Shown here: positions 1 through 7,802 of the stretch, one piece after another | How positions within the stretch are numbered: position 1 is the first letter of the stretch | Layout of the letters: each line of letters starts with the position of its first letter | NCBI RefSeq assembly: GCF_035552695.1 | Contig: NZ_DASZKT010000197.1 | Coordinates: 1 to 64,000, forward strand | From: Actinospica sp035552695 | GTDB lineage: Bacteria; Actinomycetota; Actinomycetes; Streptomycetales; Catenulisporaceae | DNA: 64,000 nt | Direction: 5' to 3' | Notes under the pieces: generated by a model | Seen by the model: the letters and a program-made list of their open reading frames with translations, nothing else | What the model was told of the DNA's origin: nothing | The model's database searches: none | Program-made: the position numbers and the translations under genes

Positions 1-32
1 CCCCCCCCCCGCGACCGGCTGAGCCCTCCGGC
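1..32. other. C10 homopolymer and short hairpin downstream of the DUF4193 gene
   Basis: The window opens with at least ten consecutive C residues; the run may continue to the left. A short inverted repeat, TGAGCC/GGCTCA with a four-base loop, spans positions 20-35 and includes the stop codon of the DUF4193 gene. On the minus strand this hairpin is followed by a G run rather than a T run, so it is at best a weak terminator. Confidence 0.35.
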
Positions 33-326
33 TCACGCACAGTCCCGGCACACCGGTTGTCCGTCGCGCTCGAAGGCGAGCTGCGACTGGTGATGCACCA
101 GGAAGCAACGCGAGCAGGTGAATTCGTCGGCCTGCCGAGGCAGGACCCGCACGCTCAGCTCCTCATTGGACAGGTCGGCGCCTGGCAGTTCGAGCGACTC
201 GTTGTCGCCCTCCTCCAGGTCGACCACGGCAGCGGTCTTGTCGACACGCCGGGCCTTCAGCTCCTCCAGGGAGTCCTCGTTCAGTTCATCGTCAGTCTTG
301 CGCGGCGTGTCGTAGTCGGTAGCCAT
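33..326 (-). CDS. DUF4193 family protein
   Basis: A 97-residue acidic protein. The C-terminal third carries two Cys-x2-Cys pairs (FTCSRC near residue 70 and PVCRDCA at the end) separated by a His-His pair, which suggests a small zinc ribbon. The N-terminal half is a charged, probably flexible segment rich in Glu and Asp. This matches the actinobacterial DUF4193 family, which in Streptomyces lies close to dut and the cutRS genes; the function is unknown. The ATG start is preceded by a strong purine-rich RBS (GGGGGAGAGGG). The gene is divergent from the carbonic-anhydrase-like gene. The family call is firm, any role is not. Confidence 0.9.
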   Translation of the reverse strand: MATDYDTPRKTDDELNEDSLEELKARRVDKTAAVVDLEEGDNESLELPGADLSNEELSVRVLPRQADEFTCSRCFLVHHQSQLAFERDGQPVCRDCA

Positions 327-527
327 CTTCCCTCTCCCCCTTCAGGCGGTTCACAGGTCGTTCAGGGCACGTAACGCATCGAGCGCCGAAGTTGTGCCCG
401 ATACGAAGCGCAGATTTTGCCTTACTTCAAGCGCCGTTACGCAACCGACACCCACTCGAATCAACCGAACGGGTGGTCTGGCAGGATGGTTCCCGACTGA
501 CCACGCCGAGTTTGGAAAGGTCTCGCG

Positions 528-1046
528 ATGCCCGTCTACGCCCTCGGCGACCATGTTCCCGAGATCCACCCCGAGGCCTACGTCCACCCGGAGGCCACCG
601 TGATCGGCCAGGTCAGCGTGGGCGCGGGCAGCACCGTCTGGCCCGGCGCCGTGCTCCGCGGCGACTACGGGCGGATCACCGTCGGCGAGCGGACCTCGAT
701 CCAGGACGGCACTGTGGTGCACGCCACAGAGGAGCTGGAGACCAAGATCGGCAGCGATTGTGTTGTTGGTCACATTGCCCATTTGGAGGGCTGCGAGGTC
801 GAAAACGGCTGCCTCATCGGTTCCGGAAGCGTCGTGCTGCACCGGGTCGTGGTCCGCTCCGGGGCCCTCGTGGGGGCCGGAGCGGTCGTCTCCCCGGGCA
901 CGGAGGTCCCGGCGGGTGCGATGGCCCTCGGAGTGCCCGCCAAGATCCGTGCGGACGCCGTGCAGCCCGGCAGCTTCGAGGACGCCGTGCGGCGCTACGT
1001 GGCCAACGGGCGGCGTTACGCGCGCGAGCTGCGCCGGATCGACTAG
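528..1046 (+). CDS. Gamma carbonic anhydrase family protein (left-handed beta-helix)
   Basis: A 172-residue hexapeptide-repeat protein. Repeats such as VSVGAG, IGSDCVV and LVGAGAVV run from about residue 20 to 150, followed by a C-terminal helix, as in bacterial gamma-CA/YrdA proteins that form trimers. Archetypal enzymes bind zinc with three His residues. Here His65 (VVHA) and His82 (GHIAH) are present, but the residue four positions after His82+1, where the third ligand normally sits, is Glu87 in HLEGC; a His is shifted to residue 85. Catalytic activity is therefore uncertain, and it could be a non-CA acyltransferase-fold protein. A GGAAAGG RBS precedes the ATG. The stop overlaps the end of the convergent histidine kinase gene by four bases. 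Confidence 0.85.
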   Translation: MPVYALGDHVPEIHPEAYVHPEATVIGQVSVGAGSTVWPGAVLRGDYGRITVGERTSIQDGTVVHATEELETKIGSDCVVGHIAHLEGCEVENGCLIGSGSVVLHRVVVRSGALVGAGAVVSPGTEVPAGAMALGVPAKIRADAVQPGSFEDAVRRYVANGRRYARELRRID

Positions 1047-2332
1047 CTCCCGGCAGTGTCCGTCGGCACCCAGACCCGGACGATCAACCCGCCTCCGGGC
1101 CGCGCCTGCACCCCGATCCGTCCGCCGTGCGCCCGGACGATCGAGCGCACGATGGACAGGCCGAGGCCCGCGCCGCGGTCCCCCGGCTTCGGCGGCGCGC
1201 CTTCGGTCCGCAGCCGCCGGAACGGCTCGAACAGCGATTCGACGATCTCCGGCGGCACCGGCGGTCCGCTGTTGGCGACGACGAGCAGCCCGTACTCGCC
1301 CTGGTCGTAGGTGACCACGTCGACCCAGCCGCCCGTACCGTCGTGGACGTTGTGCCGCATCGCGTTGTGCACGAGGTTCGTCGCGACCTGCTCGAGCAGC
1401 GGGCCGTCGCCGCGCACGACCACCGGATTGAGCTGGGTACGCAGCTGGAGCCCGCGTTGCGCGGCCTCGGCGCCGCCGAGCGCCACGACGCCGCCCACGA
1501 CGTCGTTCCAACGAACCGGGCCCGGCGCGAGCACCGCCTGGTCGGCCTTCGACAGCGCCAGCAGGCCCTCGATCATCTGCTCGGAGCGCTGGTTGTTCGC
1601 CAGCAGGCCCTGCGCGAGCACGACGGTGTCCGGCGGCGTGTCCGGGTCCGCGAGGGTGACCTCCAGGAGGGTTCTGCCGACGGCGAGCGGCGTGCGCAGC
1701 TCGTGCGAGGCGTTGCCGGTGAACCGCCGCTGGCTCTCGAAGGCGGCGTCGAGCCGGTCGAGCATCTCGTCGAAGGTCGCGGCCAGCTCGTACAGCTCGT
1801 CACGCGGACCCTGCGGGGCCAATCGGGCCCGGGCGTCGAGGAGTCCGTCCCCGCGCCGCGCGATCCGCCGCGCCGTCGCCGTGACGTTGCTCAGCGGCCG
1901 CAGCACCCGCCCGGCCAGCCAGTAGCCGAACCCGAAGACCAGCAGCGCGATGGCGACGATCCCGAGCCCCGCCGCGATGAGGATCTGCTGCAGGGTGTCC
2001 GAGCGCACGACGACCGCGCACTGGATCTGCTGGGCCGCCGTGAGGTGCTGCCCGGCGAGCTTCTGCGCCTCCGAGAGCCGGCACCGGCTCGGTAGATCAG
2101 CACGCGGATGATAGAGCCGCCAGCGCACCAGAAAGTAAGTCACGGCGGTGAGCAGGGTGCCGAAGACGAAGAAGAGCGCGACGAAGACCAGTGACAGCTT
2201 CGCGCGGACGGTCAGGCCGCGGCGGACGCGCGTGGGCCCCGGCATCGCGGTCGCCTGCGTGTACTGACCCGTGGCGGTGAGCGGGACGATCGTGCGGCCC
2301 AGGGGGTCCGAGTCGGGGCCTTCGTGCTCCAT
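1043..2332 (-). CDS. cutS: CutS-like sensor histidine kinase
   Basis: A 429-residue membrane kinase. TM1 spans about residues 46-69 and TM2 about 114-140, flanking a 45-residue extracytoplasmic loop. HAMP follows, then HisKA with phospho-acceptor His210 (SHELRTP), and HATPase_c with the N box (NLVHNAMRHN) and G box (DRGAGLGLS). The loop contains exactly two cysteines, Cys84 and Cys105. That fits my recollection that Streptomyces CutS uses two conserved extracellular cysteines for redox sensing. The gene starts five bases after the regulator stop, so the two are cotranscribed. The symbol rests on this plus synteny with the monophosphatase and ferrochelatase genes. A later start at Met30 is possible. 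The 3' end overlaps the gamma-CA gene by four bases. Confidence 0.85.
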   Translation of the reverse strand: MEHEGPDSDPLGRTIVPLTATGQYTQATAMPGPTRVRRGLTVRAKLSLVFVALFFVFGTLLTAVTYFLVRWRLYHPRADLPSRCRLSEAQKLAGQHLTAAQQIQCAVVVRSDTLQQILIAAGLGIVAIALLVFGFGYWLAGRVLRPLSNVTATARRIARRGDGLLDARARLAPQGPRDELYELAATFDEMLDRLDAAFESQRRFTGNASHELRTPLAVGRTLLEVTLADPDTPPDTVVLAQGLLANNQRSEQMIEGLLALSKADQAVLAPGPVRWNDVVGGVVALGGAEAAQRGLQLRTQLNPVVVRGDGPLLEQVATNLVHNAMRHNVHDGTGGWVDVVTYDQGEYGLLVVANSGPPVPPEIVESLFEPFRRLRTEGAPPKPGDRGAGLGLSIVRSIVRAHGGRIGVQARPGGGLIVRVWVPTDTAGS

Positions 2333-2337
2333 GCCGG

Positions 2338-2994
2338 TCAGCCGATCCGGTATCCGGAGCCCGGAATCGTCTTGACCACCTGAGGTTCACCGAGCCGCCG
2401 CCGCAAGGTCATCACCGTGACCCGGACGACATTCGTGAACGGATCCGCGTTCTCGTCCCAGGCCTTTTCCAGCAGCTGCTCCGCGCTCACGACGGTTCCG
2501 TTGGCACGCATCAGCACCTCGAGCACGGCGAACTCCTTGGGGGCCAGCGAGACCGGCTCTCCGTTCCGGGTGACCTCGCGGCGCGACGGATCCAGCCGCA
2601 CGCCCGCCACCTCCAGCACTGGCGGCACCGGCGGCATCGCGCGGCGCCCGAGCGCCCGCACCCGCGCGACGAGTTCGCTGAAGGCGAACGGCTTGCCGAG
2701 GTAGTCGTCCGCGCCGAGGCTGAGCCCGGCCACCCGGTCGGAGACCTCGGAGGCCGCCGTCAGCATCAGGATCCGGCTCGACCCGCCCGCCTCGATGACG
2801 CGGCGACACAATTCGTCGCCGTGCATTCCGGGCAGATCCCGGTCCAGCAGGACCACGTCGTAGTCGTTGACCCCGATGCGCTCCCAGGCCTGCCCGCCGT
2901 CGTAGACGACGTCCACGGCCATCGATTCCCGGCGCAGGCCGCGCGCGATCGCGTCCGCGAGCAGCTGCTCGTCCTCGACCACCAGAACCCGCAC
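2338..2994 (-). CDS. cutR: CutR-like OmpR-family response regulator
   Basis: A 218-residue regulator. The receiver domain (residues 1-115) has the acidic pocket VEDE, phospho-acceptor Asp51 (LLDRDLPG), a Thr-Ala switch (MLTAAS) and the Lys of GKPF. An OmpR/PhoB winged helix occupies about residues 125-215 and ends in a typical GSGYRIG. The GTG start at 2994 is preceded by GGAGAGGCGGAG. A long open frame continues upstream but does not read like protein. It is first in the operon with the kinase. In Streptomyces the CutRS system has been linked to antibiotic repression and secretion/redox stress; transfer of that role here is by homology only. Confidence 0.88.
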   Translation of the reverse strand: MRVLVVEDEQLLADAIARGLRRESMAVDVVYDGGQAWERIGVNDYDVVLLDRDLPGMHGDELCRRVIEAGGSSRILMLTAASEVSDRVAGLSLGADDYLGKPFAFSELVARVRALGRRAMPPVPPVLEVAGVRLDPSRREVTRNGEPVSLAPKEFAVLEVLMRANGTVVSAEQLLEKAWDENADPFTNVVRVTVMTLRRRLGEPQVVKTIPGSGYRIG

Positions 2995-3320
2995 CGCTCC
3001 GCCTCTCCGCCAACACCCGAAGCAGGGCCGCCACCGGCCCCTTCGGCCATCATCCACCCGACGACCTAAGGAGTGCGTGAACAGTTCGGCTCGGCCGTTT
3101 GAAGCTGTGAGGCCGGGGAAACCTGACTCGTACGGCCCAACACAGCCGCCCCGAACCAGCGAACCGCCGGGGTGTGGGCACGCAGCGCATCCGTCCTCGT
3201 CCCGGCGCGAGGCCCGCGACCCCCACCGCGGCGCGTCGGGCGACAAGGCTCGGCCCGGCCTCCCCATGCCGTTCCGAGCGGAGCCCGTCGAACAGAGCAC
3301 CGTAAGCACTAAGGAGCACC
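2995..3320. other. Intergenic region between divergent cutR and the 59-aa gene
   Basis: About 326 bases without a convincing gene. It must hold the promoters for cutR (leftward) and for the 59-aa protein (rightward). I cannot assign -35/-10 boxes with confidence, and I see no long inverted repeat. Open frames crossing it have non-protein-like composition. Confidence 0.5.
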
Positions 3321-3500
3321 ATGGGAGAGTTCGCCGCCCGTCTGCGCCAGAGGATCGAGGACACCGAAGCCGCACTGCGCAGCGCCGTATCCGCGCGCGA
3401 CGTCTACGCGGTCCAGGTCGAGCAGGGTGAGCTCGATTCGCTGCTTCGCATCGCGGCCGACCACGGCGTCGACACCACGATCCACGCGATCGCCGCCTGA
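3321..3500 (+). CDS. Small conserved-looking protein, 59 aa
   Basis: A 59-residue protein, mostly amphipathic helix. Charged/hydrophobic heptads in the first half (EFAARLRQRIEDTEAALRSA) suggest a short coiled coil. It ends with a compact segment, LRIAADHGVDTTIHAIAA. AAGGAG lies four bases before the ATG, codon usage is normal, and third positions are G/C-rich. I do not recognise a named family. It lies between the divergent cutRS operon and the convergent monophosphatase gene, and the position suggests a conserved small actinobacterial protein. No function can be read from it. Confidence 0.75.
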   Translation: MGEFAARLRQRIEDTEAALRSAVSARDVYAVQVEQGELDSLLRIAADHGVDTTIHAIAA

Positions 3501-3552
3501 GCCGCGCGGCGCGTCCACCCCTCCACCCCCACGAGAGTCCAGCGAGCAGCAA

Positions 3553-4356
3553 TCAGTAATCCCGGTCGTCCGCTCCCAGGGCGGCCAGGGCGCCGTGCAG
3601 GGCCGGGAACAGTGCGGAACCGGCAGCCAGCACCATCGCCTCCGAGGCGGGAGCCCCGTGGAAACCCTCCACCCGGGCACCCGCCTCTTCCGCGATCAAT
3701 CCGCCCGCCGACCGGTCCCAGGCGTGCGTGCCCCGCTCGAAGTAGGCGTCCACGCGGCCGGTCGCCACCGAGCACAGGTCCAGCGCCGCGCTGCCGCCGC
3801 GCCGGATGTCCCGCACCTGTCCGATGAGCCCGGCCACGATCCGGCCCTGCACCTCGCGCCGTTCCGCGCGGTAGCCGAAGCCGGTGGCGACCAGCGACTG
3901 GGCCAGGCCGTCCGGCTCGTTCGCCCGCAGCCGCCGCCCGCCGAGCCAGGAACCCTCGCCGCGCACGGCCGTGTACTCCTCGCCCAGCTGCGGTGCCAGC
4001 ACGACGCCCGCCAGGGCCACGCCGTCCGCCTCGGCGCCGATCGACACCGCCCAGGCGGGCAGGCCGTAGAGGTAGTTCACGGTCCCGTCGATCGGGTCGA
4101 CCACCCAGCGCACGCCGCTGGTGCCGGACTCGGAGCCGCCCTCCTCGCCGAGGAACCCGTCCTCCGGCCGGTGCCGCCGGATCGCCGCACGGATGATCCG
4201 CTCCGCGGCGGTGTCCATCTCGGTGACCACGTCGGTCGGGCTGGATTTCGTCTGCGCCACACCGAGATCCGCGGGGCGCCCCTCCACGAGCAGCTTGCCC
4301 GCCTCGGCGGCCGCGGCGCGGGCGACCTCCAGCAGTTCACGTGCGTCCACAGTCAC
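3553..4356 (-). CDS. Inositol monophosphatase family protein
   Basis: A 267-residue member of the Mg-dependent, Li-sensitive phosphatase fold. The metal-binding motifs are visible in order: EEGGSESG near residue 75, DPIDGTVNYLYG near 95, and AWDRSAGGLIAEEAG near 215. Likely substrates are inositol-1-phosphate or a related sugar phosphate. The GTG start at 4356 has an AAGGGGA RBS six bases upstream; GTG at 4350 is an alternative. It is downstream of hemH with an 11-base gap, so the two are probably cotranscribed. The same adjacency is known in Streptomyces. Confidence 0.9.
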   Translation of the reverse strand: MTVDARELLEVARAAAAEAGKLLVEGRPADLGVAQTKSSPTDVVTEMDTAAERIIRAAIRRHRPEDGFLGEEGGSESGTSGVRWVVDPIDGTVNYLYGLPAWAVSIGAEADGVALAGVVLAPQLGEEYTAVRGEGSWLGGRRLRANEPDGLAQSLVATGFGYRAERREVQGRIVAGLIGQVRDIRRGGSAALDLCSVATGRVDAYFERGTHAWDRSAGGLIAEEAGARVEGFHGAPASEAMVLAAGSALFPALHGALAALGADDRDY

Positions 4357-4367
4357 GTTCGTCCCCT

Positions 4368-5447
4368 TCAGTCCCTGCCGCACAGGGCGGGCTTGCCCTG
4401 CACGCGCGGATTCGGGCAGCAGCCGGCGGCGCAGATGTCCGGCATCGGCCCGCGCGCACTCAGTCCGGCACGCTCGACCTGCTCGCCGCGCTCCACCGCG
4501 GCGCGCTCCGTCAGCAGATCGCGGACGAGCGAGACGAAGGCGGGCGCGGTGCCGGGGGTCGCGGCGCGGGCCATCGCCAGGCCGAGCTTCGCGGCGACCT
4601 CGGCGGCCTGCGTGTCCAGGTCGTAGATGACTTCCATGTGGTCGGAGACGAACCCGATCGGCACCAGCACAACGGCCTCGGCGCCGGCCGCCGCGCGCTC
4701 GCGCAGATGGTCGCACACGTCCGGCTCCAGCCAGGGCTGCGTCGGCGGGCCGCTGCGGCTGCAGTAGACGAGTTTCCACGGCTGCTCGGCGCGTCCGAAG
4801 TGCCCGGCCACCCGGTCGGCGACGAGCTGCGCGACGGCCTCGTGCTGCGGCATGTAGTCGCTGGTTTCGCTGTAGGACAAGGGAACCGAGTGCGTCACGA
4901 ACACCAACTCGGCTCGCTCGCGCACGCCTTCGCCGAGATCTTCGAACGCTGCGACGGTCGCGTCGGCGAAGGGCCCGACGAAGCCCGGGTGGTCGAAATA
5001 AGCCCGGATCTTGTCCAGGCTCAGCACCCCCGCGACGCCCGCCTGCTCCACCGCCTCCGCGAGGTTTTCCCGATACTGGCGGCAGCCGGAGTACGACGAA
5101 TAGGCCGAAGTGACGAAAACGAGCGCTCGTTTCACGCCGTCCCCGGCCATCTGCTTCAACGTGTCGGCGAGATACGGCCGCCAGTTCCGGTTCCCCCAGT
5201 AGACCGGGATCTCCAGGCCGTGCGCCGCGAATTCGCGTTCGATCCCGGCGATCAGGGCCCGGCACTGCGCGTTGATCGGGCTGACCCCGCCGAACAGGAA
5301 GTAGTGCTCACCGACCGCGGCGAGCCGCTCCTTCGGGATTCCGCGACCGCGCGTGACGTTCTCCAGGAACGGGACCACCTCCTCCGGCCCCTCCGGACCG
5401 CCGAAGGAGAGCAGCAGCAGAGCGTCGTAAGGCAGCGTTTCCGGCAT
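4368..5447 (-). CDS. hemH: Ferrochelatase (actinobacterial coproporphyrin type)
   Basis: A 359-residue enzyme that inserts Fe(II) into a porphyrin, the late step of heme synthesis; in actinobacteria the substrate is coproporphyrin III (CpfC). Visible signatures are LLLSFGGPEGPEEV at the N-terminus, TSAYSSYSGC in the middle and VTHSVPLSYSE. A Cys-rich C-terminal tail (ICAAGCCPNP and ALCGRD) together with the internal Cys of SYSGC fits the [2Fe-2S] cluster of actinobacterial ferrochelatases. The ATG at 5447 is chosen because the residues before it are not family-like and CGAGGA lies upstream. It is first in the operon with the monophosphatase. Confidence 0.93.
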   Translation of the reverse strand: MPETLPYDALLLLSFGGPEGPEEVVPFLENVTRGRGIPKERLAAVGEHYFLFGGVSPINAQCRALIAGIEREFAAHGLEIPVYWGNRNWRPYLADTLKQMAGDGVKRALVFVTSAYSSYSGCRQYRENLAEAVEQAGVAGVLSLDKIRAYFDHPGFVGPFADATVAAFEDLGEGVRERAELVFVTHSVPLSYSETSDYMPQHEAVAQLVADRVAGHFGRAEQPWKLVYCSRSGPPTQPWLEPDVCDHLRERAAAGAEAVVLVPIGFVSDHMEVIYDLDTQAAEVAAKLGLAMARAATPGTAPAFVSLVRDLLTERAAVERGEQVERAGLSARGPMPDICAAGCCPNPRVQGKPALCGRD

Positions 5448-5540
5448 GAACAAATCCTCGCACGATGATCCGGCACCTCTTGACGCCAGGTCTACGGTCA
5501 AGTTGGCTGTCCGCTTGTCGAGCGACCGCTGAGTGCGCAC

Positions 5541-5568
5541 TTCGACCACCGTCGCCCCCAGCTAGATT
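5541..5568 (+). promoter_or_regulatory. Putative promoter for near-leaderless oxidase mRNA
   Basis: TTCGAC at 5541-5546 and TAGATT at 5563-5568 are separated by 16 bases and resemble a sigma-70/HrdB promoter. The -10 box ends only ten bases before the ATG at 5579, so transcription would begin at or within a few bases of the start codon. This agrees with the absence of a good RBS. Confidence 0.45.
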
Positions 5569-5578
5569 GGCCCCCAGG

Positions 5579-6901
5579 ATGAGCACTTCGACCACCGCAC
5601 CGGCGACCCGGACCTGGAGCAACTGGGCCGGGAACCAGCACTCCCGGATGCAGCGTGTGGCGACCCCGTCGAGCCCGCAGGAGGTCGCCGAGACGGTGCG
5701 GGACGCCGCGGCACGCGGCCTGACGGTCAAGCCGGTGGGCAGCGGCCACTCCTTCACGGCGGCCGCGGTCACCGACGGCGTGCAGATCCGCCTCGGCAAC
5801 CTGGCCCGGCTGCGCGGCGCGGACCACGCGACCGGCCTGGTGACCGCCGAGGCCGGGATGCCGCTGTGGCGGCTGAACGAGCTGCTTGCCGAGCAGGGCC
5901 TCGCGCTGACGAACATGGGCGACATCCAGGCGCAGACCGTCTCCGGCGCGATCGGCACCGGCACGCACGGCACCGGCCGGGCCAGCGCGTCGATCGCGGC
6001 GCAGGTCGCGGGCCTGGAGGTGGTGCTCGCCGACGGCAGCATCGTGGCCTGCTCCGCGCAGTCGCACCCGGACCTGTTCGAGGCGGCCCGGATCTCCGTC
6101 GGCACCATCGGCGTGATCACCGCCGTCACCTTCCGCACCGAGCCCGGGTTCCTGCTGGAGGCGCACGAGGAGCCGCTGCGGCTGGACGAGGTGCTCGAGC
6201 GCTTCGACGAGCTGCGCACGCAGAACGACCACTTCGAGTTCTTCTGGTTCCCGCACACCCCGATGACCGCGACGAAGCGCAACAACCGGACCGAGGGCCC
6301 GGCGCGGCCGCTCTCCCGCCGGCGCGAGTGGCTTGAGGACGAACTCCTGTCGAACAAGCTGTTCACCGGCGTCTGCCGGGTCGGCCGCGCCGCGCCGCGC
6401 GCGATCCCGGCGATCAACAAGATCTCCTCGCGGGCCCTGTCGGCGCGCACCTACGTCGACCGCTCGGACCGGGTGTTCACCACGACCCGCACCTTCAAGT
6501 TCCTGGAGATGGAGTACGCGCTGCCGGTCGAGGCCGCGGTCCCGGCGCTACGCGAGGTCGAGCGGATGATCGTGCGGGAGAACCTGCGGATCAGCATCCC
6601 GATCGAGGTGCGCTGCGCCCCTTCCGACGACCTGTGGCTGTCCACCGCGCACGGTCGGGACACCGCGTACGTGGCGTTCCACATGTTCCAGGGGATGGAC
6701 CAGACGCGCTACTTCGACCAGGCCGAGGAGATCATGCTGGCGCACGGCGGCCGCCCGCACTGGGGCAAGCTGCACACCCGCGAGCACGACTATCTGGCCG
6801 AGGCCTATCCGCGCTTCGCGGACTTCCTGGCCGTGCGGGAGAAGACCGACCCGGACCGCGTCTTCGCCAACAACTACACGCGCCGGATCTTCGGGGCCTG
6901 A
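5579..6901 (+). CDS. D-arabinono-1,4-lactone oxidase family FAD enzyme
   Basis: A 440-residue aldonolactone oxidase-like flavoprotein. The N-terminal FAD_binding_4 domain includes VGSGHSF near residue 55, the His of which is the usual covalent FAD site in the gulonolactone oxidase group, and SGAIGTGTHG. The C-terminal ALO domain contains the diagnostic HWGK motif near residue 395 (RPHWGKLH) and ends NNYTRRIFG. It probably oxidises a sugar-1,4-lactone or sugar alcohol; the substrate cannot be told from sequence. It is divergent from hemH with 131 bases between starts. The start at 5579 fits the family N-terminus (RTWSNWAGN). Confidence 0.88.
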   Translation: MSTSTTAPATRTWSNWAGNQHSRMQRVATPSSPQEVAETVRDAAARGLTVKPVGSGHSFTAAAVTDGVQIRLGNLARLRGADHATGLVTAEAGMPLWRLNELLAEQGLALTNMGDIQAQTVSGAIGTGTHGTGRASASIAAQVAGLEVVLADGSIVACSAQSHPDLFEAARISVGTIGVITAVTFRTEPGFLLEAHEEPLRLDEVLERFDELRTQNDHFEFFWFPHTPMTATKRNNRTEGPARPLSRRREWLEDELLSNKLFTGVCRVGRAAPRAIPAINKISSRALSARTYVDRSDRVFTTTRTFKFLEMEYALPVEAAVPALREVERMIVRENLRISIPIEVRCAPSDDLWLSTAHGRDTAYVAFHMFQGMDQTRYFDQAEEIMLAHGGRPHWGKLHTREHDYLAEAYPRFADFLAVREKTDPDRVFANNYTRRIFGA

Positions 6902-6952
6902 GTCACTTGAGTCGGCCGGATTCGCCGACGCCGCAGGGCGGCTGACCGCGCG

Positions 6953-7792
6953 TCAGCTCCGCAGGCCGTCCGGAAGGATCTGCCCCGTCGCGACGAGCAC
7001 CGCGGGCCCGGTCATCTCGATCCGCCCGTCTTCGTGCTCGACGATGTGCAGCACACCGCCCGGCACGCGTACCTGATACGGCGTCCCCGGCTCGGCGCCG
7101 TCCCTGCGCGCCGCGGCCACCATCGCAGCACACGCACCCGTACCGCAGGACCGTGTCTCGCCGGATCCGCGCTCGAATACCCGCATCTCGACCCGATGAC
7201 GTCCGACCGGCGCGACGAACTCGACGTTCACGCCGTGCGGATACGCGCTTTCCGGCCGCAGTTCGGGCCGTTGCGTGAGCCGCCCGGCCTCGGCGACGTC
7301 GTCCACGAACACGACCGCGTGCGGATTGCCCATGTCCACGTTCACCGCGGGCAGCCAGCGATCCCCGACCAGCACCTCGGCGGACTCGGCGGGCCAGGTC
7401 GAGCGGCCCATGTCGACGGTGATGTCGCCGCCGTCCTCCGGCACGACCATGTGCTTGACCCCGCCGCGCGTCGCGATGCCGAACCGGCCCGGCTTGGCCA
7501 GGTCGTGCGCGACGAGGTAGCGGGCGAAGACCCGCGTGCCGTTGCCGCACATCTCGGCGATCGAGCCATCGGCATTGCGGTAGTCCATGAACCAGGGCGC
7601 CTCGGCCGCATCCTGCTCGTAGCCCGGCATCGCCGCCGTCGGCACCACGCGCAGCAGTCCGTCCGCCCCGATACCGGCGCGGCGATCGCAGACGGCCGCG
7701 ACCCAGGTGGGCGCCGGATCGAAGGTGGCATCGACGTCCTCGATGATGACGAAGTCGTTCTCGGTGCCGTGGCCCTTGGTGAACGGGATCAT
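6953..7792 (-). CDS. dapF: Diaminopimelate epimerase
   Basis: A 279-residue enzyme converting LL- to meso-diaminopimelate for lysine and peptidoglycan. Both catalytic cysteines are in intact motifs: EMCGNGTR near residue 82 and SCGTGACA near 220. The start fits the family pattern (FTKGHGTENDF). It is the last gene of the miaB-miaA-dapF operon and starts 10 bases after the miaA stop without a strong RBS, which suggests translational coupling. The same arrangement is found in Streptomyces. Confidence 0.96.
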   Translation of the reverse strand: MIPFTKGHGTENDFVIIEDVDATFDPAPTWVAAVCDRRAGIGADGLLRVVPTAAMPGYEQDAAEAPWFMDYRNADGSIAEMCGNGTRVFARYLVAHDLAKPGRFGIATRGGVKHMVVPEDGGDITVDMGRSTWPAESAEVLVGDRWLPAVNVDMGNPHAVVFVDDVAEAGRLTQRPELRPESAYPHGVNVEFVAPVGRHRVEMRVFERGSGETRSCGTGACAAMVAAARRDGAEPGTPYQVRVPGGVLHIVEHEDGRIEMTGPAVLVATGQILPDGLRS

Positions 7793-7802
7793 GTGGTCAA
7801 TG

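Noticed and set aside
392..2095. Long plus-strand open frame opposite the kinase gene
   Set aside because: It is the antisense shadow of a high-GC gene; its composition is Arg/Pro-rich and no domain is visible.
2995..3552. N-terminal extension of the response regulator to 404 residues
   Set aside because: The added sequence is Arg/Gly-rich and non-homologous, while GTG 2994 has a good RBS and gives the exact receiver start.
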